From Actinomycetota bacterium (lineage in GTDB: Bacteria > Actinomycetota > Actinomycetes > S36-B12): a stretch of 47,322 bases of DNA. Under the pieces are notes generated by a model that saw only the letters and a list, made by a program, of their open reading frames with translations, made no database searches and had not been told where the DNA came from. Where the stretch lies: assembly GCA_027729805.1 (NCBI GenBank), contig JAQCEO010000010.1, positions 1 to 47,322 of the forward strand. Direction: 5' to 3'. Of this stretch, positions 16,076-23,830 are shown piece by piece. Positions within the stretch are counted from its first letter, which is position 1; each line of letters opens with the position of its first letter. A program made the translations under genes and the position numbers.

Positions 16076-17745
16076 CCAAGCCAAAGAACCCGGTAATACC
16101 AAATGAGCCAATCAGCACCAGCCCAGGAGAAAGTGTGAATACCACAACCAAGGCCCGCAAGAAGGTGAACTTGGGCTCGGTCGCGCTGGTTGCGGCAGGC
16201 CCGGGTGATCCCGACTTGCTGACACTTCGCTCGGCGGCACTACTGCGTGATGCCGAAGTCGTCATTGTTGATGCTGACGCGATTGAGATCGCGACTGCCC
16301 ATGTAAATCCAGGCGCCGAAGTGATCATCGCGGTTGACCAAGAAGGTGCTGCTCTAGACCAAGCCGAGCGGGCAAAGCTGATAGTCAACGCGGCCCGCGG
16401 CGGTAAGCGCACCGTGCGATTGATCGCTGGCGACCCGGTGGTCGATGGCACGTTGCTGCATGAGGCGGCGGCACTGCGAAAGGCGAAGGTGCCGTTTGAG
16501 GTAGCGCCAGGTGTCAGCGAAGTCACCGGGATCCCTGCTTACGCTGGATTCGGTTTAACCGGTGGCCGCACTCGGCAATTTCGAGTCGTCGATGCAAATG
16601 ATGCGGACCTTAACTGGGCTGATCTTGTTAATCCCCGCATCACTCTTGTGGTACTAAATGGCGCAGACAAGGTTGCCGAAATTGCGGCAATGCTCGTACA
16701 TGCGGGCGCTGATCCGCAAACCCATATTGCGGTCACTCGTCGTGGCACCACCGTTGATCAGCGCACCATCGCTGGCACCTTGGCCGAGATCGGAAGTATC
16801 TCAAAGCTGATGAAACTCACCGGGGTTGGCATCGTGGTCGTCGGCGATGTCGTGGCACAGCGCGAGAAATTGGATTGGTTCGAGGTCAAGTCACTGTTCG
16901 GGTGGCGGGTGTTGATCCCACGAACCCAAGACACCACGGGCTCGATCATGTCGATGCTGCGCGGGCATGGGGCGGTGCCGATGGAGGTACCAACGATTTC
17001 GGTCGAACCACCGCGTACTCCCCAACAGATTGACCGGGCAATTCACGGTCTGGTTTCTGGTCGCTATGAGTGGATTGGTTTTACCTCGCTTAATGCGGTG
17101 CGGGCCATTCGCGAAAAACTTGATGAGTACGGCCTAGATGCTCGGTCCTTCGCCGGCCTCAAGGTGGCCGCGGTTGGTGACAGCACCGTGGCCTCGCTCA
17201 TCGAATTCGGCGTGCGGCCGGATCTGGTCCCGGTGGGCGATCAGTCAACCAGTGCGTTACTTGAGGACTGGCCGATATACGACTCATTGACGGATCCAAT
17301 CAATCGGGTGTTTTTACCTCGCGCCGATATTGCAACCGACACCTTGGCCGCCGGCTTGGCTGAACTGGGCTGGGAAGTCGAAGACATCACCGCCTACCGC
17401 ACCGTCCGGGCAGCGCCACCGCCCGCTGAGGTGCGCGAAGCCATCAAGACCGGTGGTTTCGACGCGGTTTTGTTCACCTCGAGCAGCACGGTGCGCAACC
17501 TGGTTGGCATCGCGGGCAAGCCACATCACACCACCATCGTGGCGTGCATTGGTCCGCAGACCGCCAAAACGGCACAAGAGCATGGGTTACGCGTTGATGT
17601 GCTTGCCGGCACCAGCACCTTGTATGGGTTGGTGGAGGCGGTCGCGGCCCACGGCGAAGTACTGCGTGAGGCAGCTCTTGAGGCCGGCGAGGGTAGTTGG
17701 CGCCCGAGTCGTCGTCGCACCGCCGCGCGCCGCAAGGTTACGTAA
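16072..17745 (+). CDS. hemD: Uroporphyrinogen-III synthase fused to a CobA-type methyltransferase domain
   Basis: A 557-residue two-domain protein typical of actinobacteria. Residues about 33-270 form a tetrapyrrole methylase domain with the SAM-site start VAAGPGDPDLLTLRSA. Its later motifs are eroded relative to active CobA: AGDPVVDG instead of GGDPxxFGRG, and GLTGGRTRQF where LTHRG is usual. Residues about 285-535 form HemD (WRVLIPRTQ, YEWIGFTSLNAVRAI, FTSSSTVRNL, IGPQTAKTA), which cyclises hydroxymethylbilane to uroporphyrinogen III. The C-terminus is basic. The ATG overlaps the rex stop and has AGGAGG upstream. A GTG at 16135 with its own AGGAG is an alternative start that would drop 21 disordered residues. 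hemA, hemC and hemB are not adjacent. Confidence 0.92.
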   Translation: MTKPKNPVIPNEPISTSPGESVNTTTKARKKVNLGSVALVAAGPGDPDLLTLRSAALLRDAEVVIVDADAIEIATAHVNPGAEVIIAVDQEGAALDQAERAKLIVNAARGGKRTVRLIAGDPVVDGTLLHEAAALRKAKVPFEVAPGVSEVTGIPAYAGFGLTGGRTRQFRVVDANDADLNWADLVNPRITLVVLNGADKVAEIAAMLVHAGADPQTHIAVTRRGTTVDQRTIAGTLAEIGSISKLMKLTGVGIVVVGDVVAQREKLDWFEVKSLFGWRVLIPRTQDTTGSIMSMLRGHGAVPMEVPTISVEPPRTPQQIDRAIHGLVSGRYEWIGFTSLNAVRAIREKLDEYGLDARSFAGLKVAAVGDSTVASLIEFGVRPDLVPVGDQSTSALLEDWPIYDSLTDPINRVFLPRADIATDTLAAGLAELGWEVEDITAYRTVRAAPPPAEVREAIKTGGFDAVLFTSSSTVRNLVGIAGKPHHTTIVACIGPQTAKTAQEHGLRVDVLAGTSTLYGLVEAVAAHGEVLREAALEAGEGSWRPSRRRTAARRKVT

Positions 17746-17753
17746 CTTAGAGT
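17737..17753 (+). promoter_or_regulatory. Leaderless -10 box with 10-bp palindrome ahead of the cytochrome c biogenesis operon
   Basis: TAGAGT (17748-17753) precedes the ATG at 17761 by 7 nt. Immediately upstream, GTTACGTAAC (17737-17746) is a perfect 10-bp palindrome that spans the hemD stop codon. A regulator bound there would sit at the -10 region of the phosphatase-resA-ccdA-resB-ccsB operon. The protein that might bind is unknown. Confidence 0.4.
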
Positions 17754-17760
17754 GGTTCGC

Positions 17761-18408
17761 ATGGGTGCCGAAGATCGAACCGTTGTGCATCTGCTCCGCC
17801 ATGGCGAGGTCTACAACCCAGAAGGTGTGCTGTATGGGCGGCTTCCTGGCTATTTTCTCTCCGACCTTGGTCAAATGATGGCGGTGCGGGCGGCAACCAC
17901 CTTGGCCGACCATGACGTCACCTCCGTTATCTCTTCGCCAATGGAACGTGCGCAGCAAACCGCGCAGCCAATCGCCGCCAAACATGGTCTGGAGATTCAA
18001 ACCGATCCGCTGCTAATTGAGGCGGACAATATTTTTGAAGGTCAGCGAGTTAGTGTCGGCGATGGGGTGTTGATGCAGCCCAAGACATGGCGCCATCTCT
18101 GGAACCCTTTTCGCCCTTCCTGGGGTGAGCCCTATGACGAGGTTGCGGCACGAATGACCGCAGCTGTGCACGCTGCCCGTGATCAAGTCCGCGGCCACGA
18201 GGCGGTCTTGGTCAGCCACCAACTACCTATTTGGGTAGCGCGGCTGCGCGCCGAAGACCGACGACTTTGGCACGATCCGCGCAGTCGGCAGTGCACACTC
18301 GCATCACTTACCTCCCTGACCTATGACAATGACGAACTGGTTGCGATCACCTATACCGAGCCGTCCCGTGACCTCCTGGCCAAGGCCAGCAAGATCGCCG
18401 GCGCATAA
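17761..18408 (+). CDS. Histidine phosphatase family protein
   Basis: A 215-residue member of the phosphoglycerate-mutase-like histidine phosphatases. The catalytic motif LLRHGE places the nucleophile His14 within RHGE (13-16). EGVLYGRLPGYFLSDLG continues the substrate loop, SSPMERAQQTA gives the second arginine and VLVSHQLPIW the second catalytic histidine. It probably acts on a small phosphorylated metabolite; the substrate is unknown. The ATG at 17761 follows a leaderless -10 box; a GTG at 17752 gives a three-residue longer form. It is the first gene of the cytochrome c maturation operon, as in mycobacteria, though no mechanistic link is established. Confidence 0.88.
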   Translation: MGAEDRTVVHLLRHGEVYNPEGVLYGRLPGYFLSDLGQMMAVRAATTLADHDVTSVISSPMERAQQTAQPIAAKHGLEIQTDPLLIEADNIFEGQRVSVGDGVLMQPKTWRHLWNPFRPSWGEPYDEVAARMTAAVHAARDQVRGHEAVLVSHQLPIWVARLRAEDRRLWHDPRSRQCTLASLTSLTYDNDELVAITYTEPSRDLLAKASKIAGA

Positions 18409-18416
18409 GCACCACG

Positions 18417-19007
18417 ATGCACCGCTTCGTTCGCCCATTTATCTGTGTGCTTATCGCTGGGGGCGCAGTGCTCTCGCTGAATGCCTGCGGTGGCAGTGAA
18501 GCAGCCGAACCCGCGGGGGCTGATTCAGGCTACGTGGCCGGTGACGGCTCGATTGTGGTACTGCCCGAAGCCGGGCGACTGCCGGCCCCCAGCCTTGCCG
18601 GCACCACCCTTACCGGTGGCAGCTTTGACCTAGCCCAAGCTAAAGGCGAGGTAGTGGTACTAAATGTGTGGGCGTCTTGGTGCGCACCGTGTCGAGCGGA
18701 AGCCGCAGATCTCGAAGCCACTTGGGCCAGTTTCGCCGACGACGATGTGCAATTCGTCGGACTAAACACCAGAGATTCACCGAGGTCAGCCGAGGCTTTC
18801 GTCAAACGCTTCAAAATCACTTATCCGAGTGTGGTCGACACCGATGGGCAACTGCAATTGCTCTTTCGGGACACCCTGCCGCCGCAAGCGATTCCCTCGA
18901 CGTTGCTGGTGGACAAACAAGGACGCGTGGCGGCGCGGGCGCTGGGTATCGTTAGCGAGTCATCATTGCGCGCGTTGATTGAGCCACTATTAGCCGAGCA
19001 ACCATGA
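18417..19007 (+). CDS. resA: TlpA/ResA-like thiol-disulfide lipoprotein
   Basis: A 196-residue membrane-anchored thioredoxin-fold protein. A basic start (MHRFVRP) and hydrophobic stretch lead to a lipobox-like LNAC with Cys24 as the likely lipidated residue; Asn at -2 is slightly unusual. The redox motif WCAPC has Cys89 and Cys92, and the cis-Pro segment AIPSTLLVD comes later. ResA keeps the CxxCH cysteines of apocytochrome c reduced outside the membrane so haem can be attached, taking electrons from CcdA. The last codon overlaps ccdA as ATGA. The position before ccdA, resB and ccsB supports this role over a general thioredoxin. Confidence 0.9.
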   Translation: MHRFVRPFICVLIAGGAVLSLNACGGSEAAEPAGADSGYVAGDGSIVVLPEAGRLPAPSLAGTTLTGGSFDLAQAKGEVVVLNVWASWCAPCRAEAADLEATWASFADDDVQFVGLNTRDSPRSAEAFVKRFKITYPSVVDTDGQLQLLFRDTLPPQAIPSTLLVDKQGRVAARALGIVSESSLRALIEPLLAEQP

Positions 19008-19741
19008 TTGGCGAATTGATGACAAGCGGATCACTGCTTTTCGCAGTCCCGGTGGCATTCGTGGCCGGACTAATTGCCTTCTTGAGCCCATGTGTACTGC
19101 CATTGGCCCCGGGGTATGTGTCATATATGACGGGCTTGACGGGGGCGGAACTTGCTGATGGCCGGAAAAGCCGAATGTTGCTGGCCAGTGTGCTGTTCGT
19201 ACTCGGGTTCAGTGTGGTCTTTGTCTCCTTTGGGGCTTTTTTCGGCGGTTTAGGTGCGGTCCTACTGCAATATCAAGATGCCATTACCAGAGCGCTAGGT
19301 ATTCTTGTGATCATCATGGGTTTGGCCTTTATGGGTTTGATCCCAGGTCTGCAGCGAGAGTGGCGGATTCACCGAACGCCGATCGGGGGGGCGGCCGGTG
19401 CACCTCTGCTTGGCTTGCTGTTCGGCTTAGGTTGGACACCGTGTATTGGACCAACCTTGGCAGCCGTGCAGACCCTCGCATTCACCGAGGCCAGCGCACT
19501 TCGCGGCGCTGCGCTGTCCTTCGTCTACTGCCTCGGTCTTGGGCTGCCGTTTGTCTTACTTGCTGTGCTATTTAGTCGCACCGCGCATGCGCTGGCCTTT
19601 GTGAAGACTCATCACCTTATGGTCATGCGTATTGGTGGCGGGATGTTAGTTATTGTCGGGGTGCTCTTAGTAACAGGTATTTGGACTGATTTCACCATCT
19701 GGTTGCGTACGTCAATCCCAACATTTGAGACGGTCCTGTAG
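19004..19741 (+). CDS. ccdA: Cytochrome c biogenesis protein CcdA (thiol-disulfide electron carrier)
   Basis: A 245-residue membrane protein with about six transmembrane helices. The two redox cysteines of the family are present: Cys30 in FLSPCVLPLAPGYVSYM (helix 1) and Cys146 in GLGWTPCIGP (helix 4). CcdA carries reducing equivalents from cytosolic thioredoxin across the membrane to ResA. The ATG overlaps the resA stop, and the stop abuts the resB ATG directly. The length and motifs are normal for the family. Confidence 0.95.
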   Translation: MIGELMTSGSLLFAVPVAFVAGLIAFLSPCVLPLAPGYVSYMTGLTGAELADGRKSRMLLASVLFVLGFSVVFVSFGAFFGGLGAVLLQYQDAITRALGILVIIMGLAFMGLIPGLQREWRIHRTPIGGAAGAPLLGLLFGLGWTPCIGPTLAAVQTLAFTEASALRGAALSFVYCLGLGLPFVLLAVLFSRTAHALAFVKTHHLMVMRIGGGMLVIVGVLLVTGIWTDFTIWLRTSIPTFETVL

Positions 19742-21301
19742 ATGTCTACCGAGACACCGACACTCCCGCCAATGAATACCCTCGGGTTCCTGCGCTACAC
19801 CTGGCGACAATTGACCAGCATGAAGACCGCCTTGATCCTGCTATTCTTGCTAGCCGTCGCCAGTGTGCCCGGGTCGATATTTCCGCAGCGTGGTAATAAT
19901 CCACTGCTAGTTAATGAGTGGATTGCTCAGAGCCCAACTTTTGGCCCCATTTTCGATGCCATGGGGTTTTTTGATGTCTATTCGTCGCCGTGGTTCGCGG
20001 CGGTGTATTTGCTCCTTTTCATCTCGCTGATCGGATGCGTGTTACCGCGGACGAAGGTGCACTGGCGGGCGATGTTGGCCCCACCCCCGCCGGTGCCTCG
20101 TAATTTGTTGCGCCTCCCAGAATCAATGGAATTTGAAGTGGATGCGCCCACCGGTGCGGTATTGGCACGGGCAAATGCGCATCTATCAAGTCGACGCTGG
20201 CGCCTCGTGCTTACGGAGAAGTCAATTGCCGCGGAAAAGGGCTTCCTGCGTGAGACGGGCAACCTGGTGTTTCACTTTTCACTCATCTTGATTCTGGTGG
20301 GCGTGGCGGTTGGCGGACTATTTGGCTGGAAAGGCAATGTCATTGTGCGCGAAGGGCAGGGGTTCGCCAACACACTAACCCAGTACGACGCATGGGGTGG
20401 CGGACGATTTACCGGCGCGGCGCGGTTGTCGCCGTTTTCGTTTACCCTCGATGATTTCAATGTTGACTTCGAACGCGGTGCGGCTCAGCGGGGATCACCG
20501 AGTCTTTTCGAAGCTGATGTGACCTACCGCCGATCACCCGGAACTGTTGCTGAAAGTACTAGGATCGAGGTAAATTCGCCACTTGCGATTGACGGTGCCA
20601 AAGTTTTTCTAGTCGGGCATGGATACGCACCAAAAATTGTGGTGCGTGATGCAAGCGGTTCCATTGTTTTTGATGATTCGGTGGTGTTCTTGCCGCAGGA
20701 CGGAAACTTCACTTCAACAGGCGTTGTGAAGATTCCAGACTCGGACCCGCAATTGGGGTTTCAAGGAATATTCGTACCAACTGCAGCATCAAATAACTTA
20801 CGTGGGCCGATCTCGATTTTCCCCGGTCCAGACGACCCGGCAGTTTTCCTGTCGGCATGGCGTGGCGACATGGGGCTTGATGCTGGTGCCCCGCAAAGTG
20901 TGTACCGACTAGATACCGCGGCCATGGAGCAGCTTGGAATCGATGCCCTAAGCCCGGGTCAGACATGGGTACTCCCGGATGGCTCAGGGGCCATCGAGTT
21001 AACCGGTTTTGAGCGGTGGGCATCATTCCAGATTGCTTTCGATCCGGGTAAGGAGATTGCACTCCTCGGAGCAATTCTCGCGATGACCGGGTTGATGTTG
21101 TCTTTGTTCATCCGCAGGCGTCGGGTCTGGATAACTGTTGCAGCAACTGCAGGAGGGGGTACGGTAGTTCAAATGGCGGGGTTGGCGCGCATTGAATCGG
21201 CCGACCTGCCCGGTGAATTACAGTTAATTCGCGAGGCGGTCAGTGATTTAGCTGGCATCCCGTCGGCAACGACGGCACCTGATGTGAAGGAGTGGATGTG
21301 A
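19742..21301 (+). CDS. resB: Cytochrome c biogenesis protein ResB
   Basis: A 519-residue ResB/Ccs1 protein, one half of the system II cytochrome c haem lyase. Hydrophobic segments occur at about 30-46, 78-96, 176-198 and 438-458, with a large extracytoplasmic domain between the third and fourth, as in the family. The motifs TSMKTALILLFLLAVASVPGSIFPQ (start) and GNLVFHFSLILIL (third helix with a conserved His) are typical. It forms a complex with CcsB and handles haem delivery to apocytochromes. The ATG at 19742 follows the ccdA stop without any gap. The C-terminus is cytoplasmic and overlaps the ccsB start. Confidence 0.93.
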   Translation: MSTETPTLPPMNTLGFLRYTWRQLTSMKTALILLFLLAVASVPGSIFPQRGNNPLLVNEWIAQSPTFGPIFDAMGFFDVYSSPWFAAVYLLLFISLIGCVLPRTKVHWRAMLAPPPPVPRNLLRLPESMEFEVDAPTGAVLARANAHLSSRRWRLVLTEKSIAAEKGFLRETGNLVFHFSLILILVGVAVGGLFGWKGNVIVREGQGFANTLTQYDAWGGGRFTGAARLSPFSFTLDDFNVDFERGAAQRGSPSLFEADVTYRRSPGTVAESTRIEVNSPLAIDGAKVFLVGHGYAPKIVVRDASGSIVFDDSVVFLPQDGNFTSTGVVKIPDSDPQLGFQGIFVPTAASNNLRGPISIFPGPDDPAVFLSAWRGDMGLDAGAPQSVYRLDTAAMEQLGIDALSPGQTWVLPDGSGAIELTGFERWASFQIAFDPGKEIALLGAILAMTGLMLSLFIRRRRVWITVAATAGGGTVVQMAGLARIESADLPGELQLIREAVSDLAGIPSATTAPDVKEWM

Positions 21302-22248
21302 ACGCGATGCAGTTGGCGGGGGCCAGCAACGCGGCAGTGTATGCCTCGATGGTGATTTTAACTCTCGCCATGGTTTTGTTTGCTATTTCATTTGCTGCGG
21401 GTCGGCGTCGAACTGGGATTGTACAAACTCAAGTTCCCATATCAGCCTCGATCGGTAGTACCGCATTACTAACTAGACCGGCGCTTGACGCTCCAACTGA
21501 GGACGAGGCTGGTCGCAAGTCCGCCAATATCGGTATGTCATTGACCTGGTTGGGATTTGTCGTGCTGCTGGTCGGGGTGGTACTCCGCGGGGTTTGGGCG
21601 GGTCGGGTGCCGTGGGGCAATATGTATGAGTTCTCGATCAGCACTGCCGTCGGCATCCTCGGCGCATTCTTGATCGTCTCGCTGCGCCGTGATGTCCGCT
21701 GGCTCGGACTCTTCATTGTTATCCCCACCCTGTTGACACTGGGCCTAGCGGTAACAGTTCTATACACCGAGGCGGCGCAGTTGGTGCCCGCGCTTAAGTC
21801 CTATTGGCTCGTTATACATGTAGCTGCCGCCATCATCTGCGCCGGTGCCTTCACTTTAGCGGCGGCAACCGCTGGATTGTCTTTGGTGCAAGGTCGTGCC
21901 GAGCGCCGCGGCAAGGCCGCAATGGCAAAGGTGCCGTCCGCCGAAAAACTTCGGACTTTTACGTACCGGGTACTTGCTTTTGCTTTCCCATTGTGGACGT
22001 TTGCGGTAGTCGCAGGAGCCATCTGGGCCGAGAACGCGTGGGGCCGGTACTGGGGCTGGGACCCCAAGGAGACTTGGGCTTTCATCACTTGGGTTATCTA
22101 TGCCGCATACCTGCACGCGCGTTCAACTATTGGCTGGCGCGGGGATCGAGCCTCGTGGGTTGCTATCGCGGGCTGGGCTGCTTTCCTAATCAATTACTTT
22201 GGGGTAAACATCTTCGTAAACAGCTTGCACGGCTACTCCGGGGTATAG
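21298..22248 (+). CDS. ccsB: Cytochrome c biogenesis protein CcsB/CcsA (haem lyase subunit)
   Basis: A membrane protein of about 316 residues with roughly eight helices. The tryptophan-rich WWD-type haem-handling motif is clear near 245-267 (numbered from GTG 21292): WGRYWGWDPKETWAF. Histidines flank it at about 176, 274 and 313. With ResB it exports haem and ligates it to CxxCH cysteines. I chose the GTG at 21298, which forms GTGA with the resB stop and has AAGGAG (21287-21292) at 5-nt spacing; GTG 21292 and ATG 21307 are alternatives. It is the last gene of the operon, with only 14 nt to the convergent gene and no clear terminator there. Confidence 0.95.
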   Translation: MNAMQLAGASNAAVYASMVILTLAMVLFAISFAAGRRRTGIVQTQVPISASIGSTALLTRPALDAPTEDEAGRKSANIGMSLTWLGFVVLLVGVVLRGVWAGRVPWGNMYEFSISTAVGILGAFLIVSLRRDVRWLGLFIVIPTLLTLGLAVTVLYTEAAQLVPALKSYWLVIHVAAAIICAGAFTLAAATAGLSLVQGRAERRGKAAMAKVPSAEKLRTFTYRVLAFAFPLWTFAVVAGAIWAENAWGRYWGWDPKETWAFITWVIYAAYLHARSTIGWRGDRASWVAIAGWAAFLINYFGVNIFVNSLHGYSGV

Positions 22249-22262
22249 CCGGCCGGCACGAA

Positions 22263-22565
22263 CTAGATTTCGCCGCGGCGCTCGCGCATCCGCCTACGCC
22301 ACGCCTCTTCGTCTAGGCCCTTTAAGAACTTGGGGTCATCATCGGGTGCTACCGGCCCCCGACGACGAAACACCCCGCCGTTGGTTGGGCGCGGGCGACC
22401 TAGGAAAAACCAAAGGATCCCACCGATGATTGGGATTAGGACCACCAGGGCCAGCCAGAGCAGCTTTGGCAGCGTTCGGGCATCTTGGCGTGGGGTGCGC
22501 AAAACGTCAATGATGAATGAGATGTACAGCGCGACCAGGACCAAAATCCCTAGTACTCGCAGCAT
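22263..22565 (-). CDS. Small membrane protein with PLD-nuclease N-terminal (PLDc_N) domain
   Basis: A 100-residue protein. Helix 1 is MLRVLGILVLVALYISFIID; helix 2 is LLWLALVVLIPIIGGILWFFLGRPR. Between and after them comes the conserved pattern of the PLDc_N family (LPKLLWLxxVxxxPxxGGxLWxxxGRP). The C-terminal 40 residues are charged and end RRRMRERRGEI. Such proteins are common in actinobacteria near cytochrome c and men genes, but the function is unknown. On the minus strand a GGAGG Shine-Dalgarno lies 7 nt before the ATG. It is convergent with ccsB and divergent from the DUF4229 gene. Confidence 0.85.
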   Translation of the reverse strand: MLRVLGILVLVALYISFIIDVLRTPRQDARTLPKLLWLALVVLIPIIGGILWFFLGRPRPTNGGVFRRRGPVAPDDDPKFLKGLDEEAWRRRMRERRGEI

Positions 22566-22588
22566 GTGAACACCTCCGAGGTCGAAAT

Positions 22589-22604
22589 AAACAAGTTTTT
22601 GTTT
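22589..22604. repeat. AT-rich inverted repeat in a divergent promoter region
   Basis: AAACAA (22589-22594) and TTGTTT (22599-22604) flank GTTT, in an unusually AT-rich patch upstream of the PLDc_N gene. It may be part of that gene's promoter. There is no other support. Confidence 0.3.
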
Positions 22605-22653
22605 GGTTGCCCCGTTACAATAACCCCTGCCGGCGCCGTCAGCGAACCGCGGC

Positions 22654-22684
22654 TTGACCTTGGCGCCACCGGGGGTCGTACGCT
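22654..22684 (+). promoter_or_regulatory. Candidate leaderless promoter of the DUF4229 gene
   Basis: TTGACC (22654-22659), a 19-nt spacer and TACGCT (22679-22684), followed by 6 nt and the GTG at 22691. Both hexamers resemble consensus; the spacer is slightly long. Confidence 0.5.
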
Positions 22685-22690
22685 GGGCGG

Positions 22691-23014
22691 GTGAAACCCT
22701 CCGGATGGGCGATCCTTCGCTTTACCGTGCTGCGGGCGCTGCTCCTTGGCTTCGTGTGGCTGCTGCTTCAATTGACAACCCCGTTGCGCGGCCTTATTGC
22801 AGCCGTTGTTGCACTACTGATCTCCGGAGTCATCAGCACCGTGGTCCTTGATAGACAGCGCGCTGCCATGGGTGCTGCATTGGCTAAATTTTTTGGGCGG
22901 ATTAATGCTCGCATAGATGCGTCCACTCGTGCAGAGGATAAGGCCGACGATTTGGAGCGCTCAGGCCAAAGCGATCAAGAGACCCAAGCCGAGGCCGTAG
23001 ATAAGAACGAGTAG
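22691..23014 (+). CDS. DUF4229-type small membrane protein
   Basis: A 107-residue protein with two transmembrane helices (about 8-28 and 33-52: LRALLLGFVWLLLQL and GLIAAVVALLISGVIS) and the short motif LDRQRAAM, then a polar acidic tail. This matches the actinobacterial DUF4229 family, often found beside menA; function is unknown. The last 54 bases (22961-23014) overlap the 3' end of menA on the opposite strand. The tail is low-complexity and polar, while the antisense frame encodes menA's final helix, so both frames appear genuine. Confidence 0.82.
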   Translation: MKPSGWAILRFTVLRALLLGFVWLLLQLTTPLRGLIAAVVALLISGVISTVVLDRQRAAMGAALAKFFGRINARIDASTRAEDKADDLERSGQSDQETQAEAVDKNE

Positions 23015-23830
23015 TCCTGTTTGTTTTAAGGCGGGGATTAGCGCAGGGCCCGTCGCACCGCTAAGGATCAGGCGAAGCGGGGCAATTATGAAAGTAGCCA
23101 GTGCCAGCAGGACCAACCAAGAAATAATTACGGCGACGATGATGGTTGCTATTGCTGTGGCGAGGATGCACGCAACATAAAGCCCGCGGGTGCGATGCTC
23201 ACCAAGGCGCACCGCGAGCGTGTGCTTGCCGACTTGTTGATCACTGGGTAGGTCGCGCAAGTTATTGGTGACAAGTACCGCGCAGGCTAGTGTGCCAACC
23301 CCGACGGATGCGATAACTGCGGCGAGGGTAATAGTGCCGGACTGCACGTAGAACGTGCCGACAACGGGCACAAGCCCGAAGAAGATGAGCACGAACACTT
23401 CACCGAGCCCGTGGTACCCGTATGGCCTTGGACCTCCGGTATATAGCCAAGCCGCAGCGACACAGGCCACGCCAACAATTAGCAACCACCAAGTCTGGGT
23501 GGCAAAAACCAGCGCGAGTCCGGCAAGGCAAGCAACACCAAACGCGATGAAGGCGGCTAGGCGCACAGCGCGTGGGCGTGCTAAATCCTGGCCGACAAGT
23601 CGCACCGGGCCGACGCGCATGTTGTCAGTACCGCGGATGCCGTCGCTGTAGTCGTTCGCGAAGTTAACACCAACCTGGAGTGCTAAAGCGACCACGAGTG
23701 CTAGTCCGGCCTGGCCGGCGTGCATGGAGCCCGCGTTAATGGCCAGGCCGGTGCCGACAACAACCGGCGCTATTGCCGCCGGCAAAGTACGCGGGCGTGC
23801 GCCCACAACCCATTGTCCTAACGTTGCCAT
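22961..23830 (-). CDS. menA: 1,4-dihydroxy-2-naphthoate polyprenyltransferase
   Basis: MenA attaches the polyprenyl tail to dihydroxynaphthoate in the membrane, giving demethylmenaquinone. The 289-residue UbiA-family protein has about eight to nine hydrophobic helices. The first prenyl-diphosphate/Mg motif is NFANDYSDG (56-64); the second region is VTNNLRDLPSDQQVGKHTLAVRLG. The start GARPRTLPAAIAPV is typical of MenA. The ATG at 23830 lies inside the menE coding end (13-nt overlap), so menE and menA are translationally linked. The tail donor could come from the polyprenyl diphosphate synthase at the other end of this window. Confidence 0.95.
   Translation of the reverse strand: MATLGQWVVGARPRTLPAAIAPVVVGTGLAINAGSMHAGQAGLALVVALALQVGVNFANDYSDGIRGTDNMRVGPVRLVGQDLARPRAVRLAAFIAFGVACLAGLALVFATQTWWLLIVGVACVAAAWLYTGGPRPYGYHGLGEVFVLIFFGLVPVVGTFYVQSGTITLAAVIASVGVGTLACAVLVTNNLRDLPSDQQVGKHTLAVRLGEHRTRGLYVACILATAIATIIVAVIISWLVLLALATFIIAPLRLILSGATGPALIPALKQTGLLVLIYGLGLGLLIALA

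Noticed and set aside
22248-22257. GCCGGCCGGC palindrome between ccsB and the PLDc_N gene as a bidirectional terminator
   Set aside because: It has no loop and no flanking T-run; probably a GC-rich chance palindrome at a convergent junction.
22565-22576. TGTGAAC half of a Rex operator near the PLDc_N start
   Set aside because: No matching TTCACA half follows at the required spacing.
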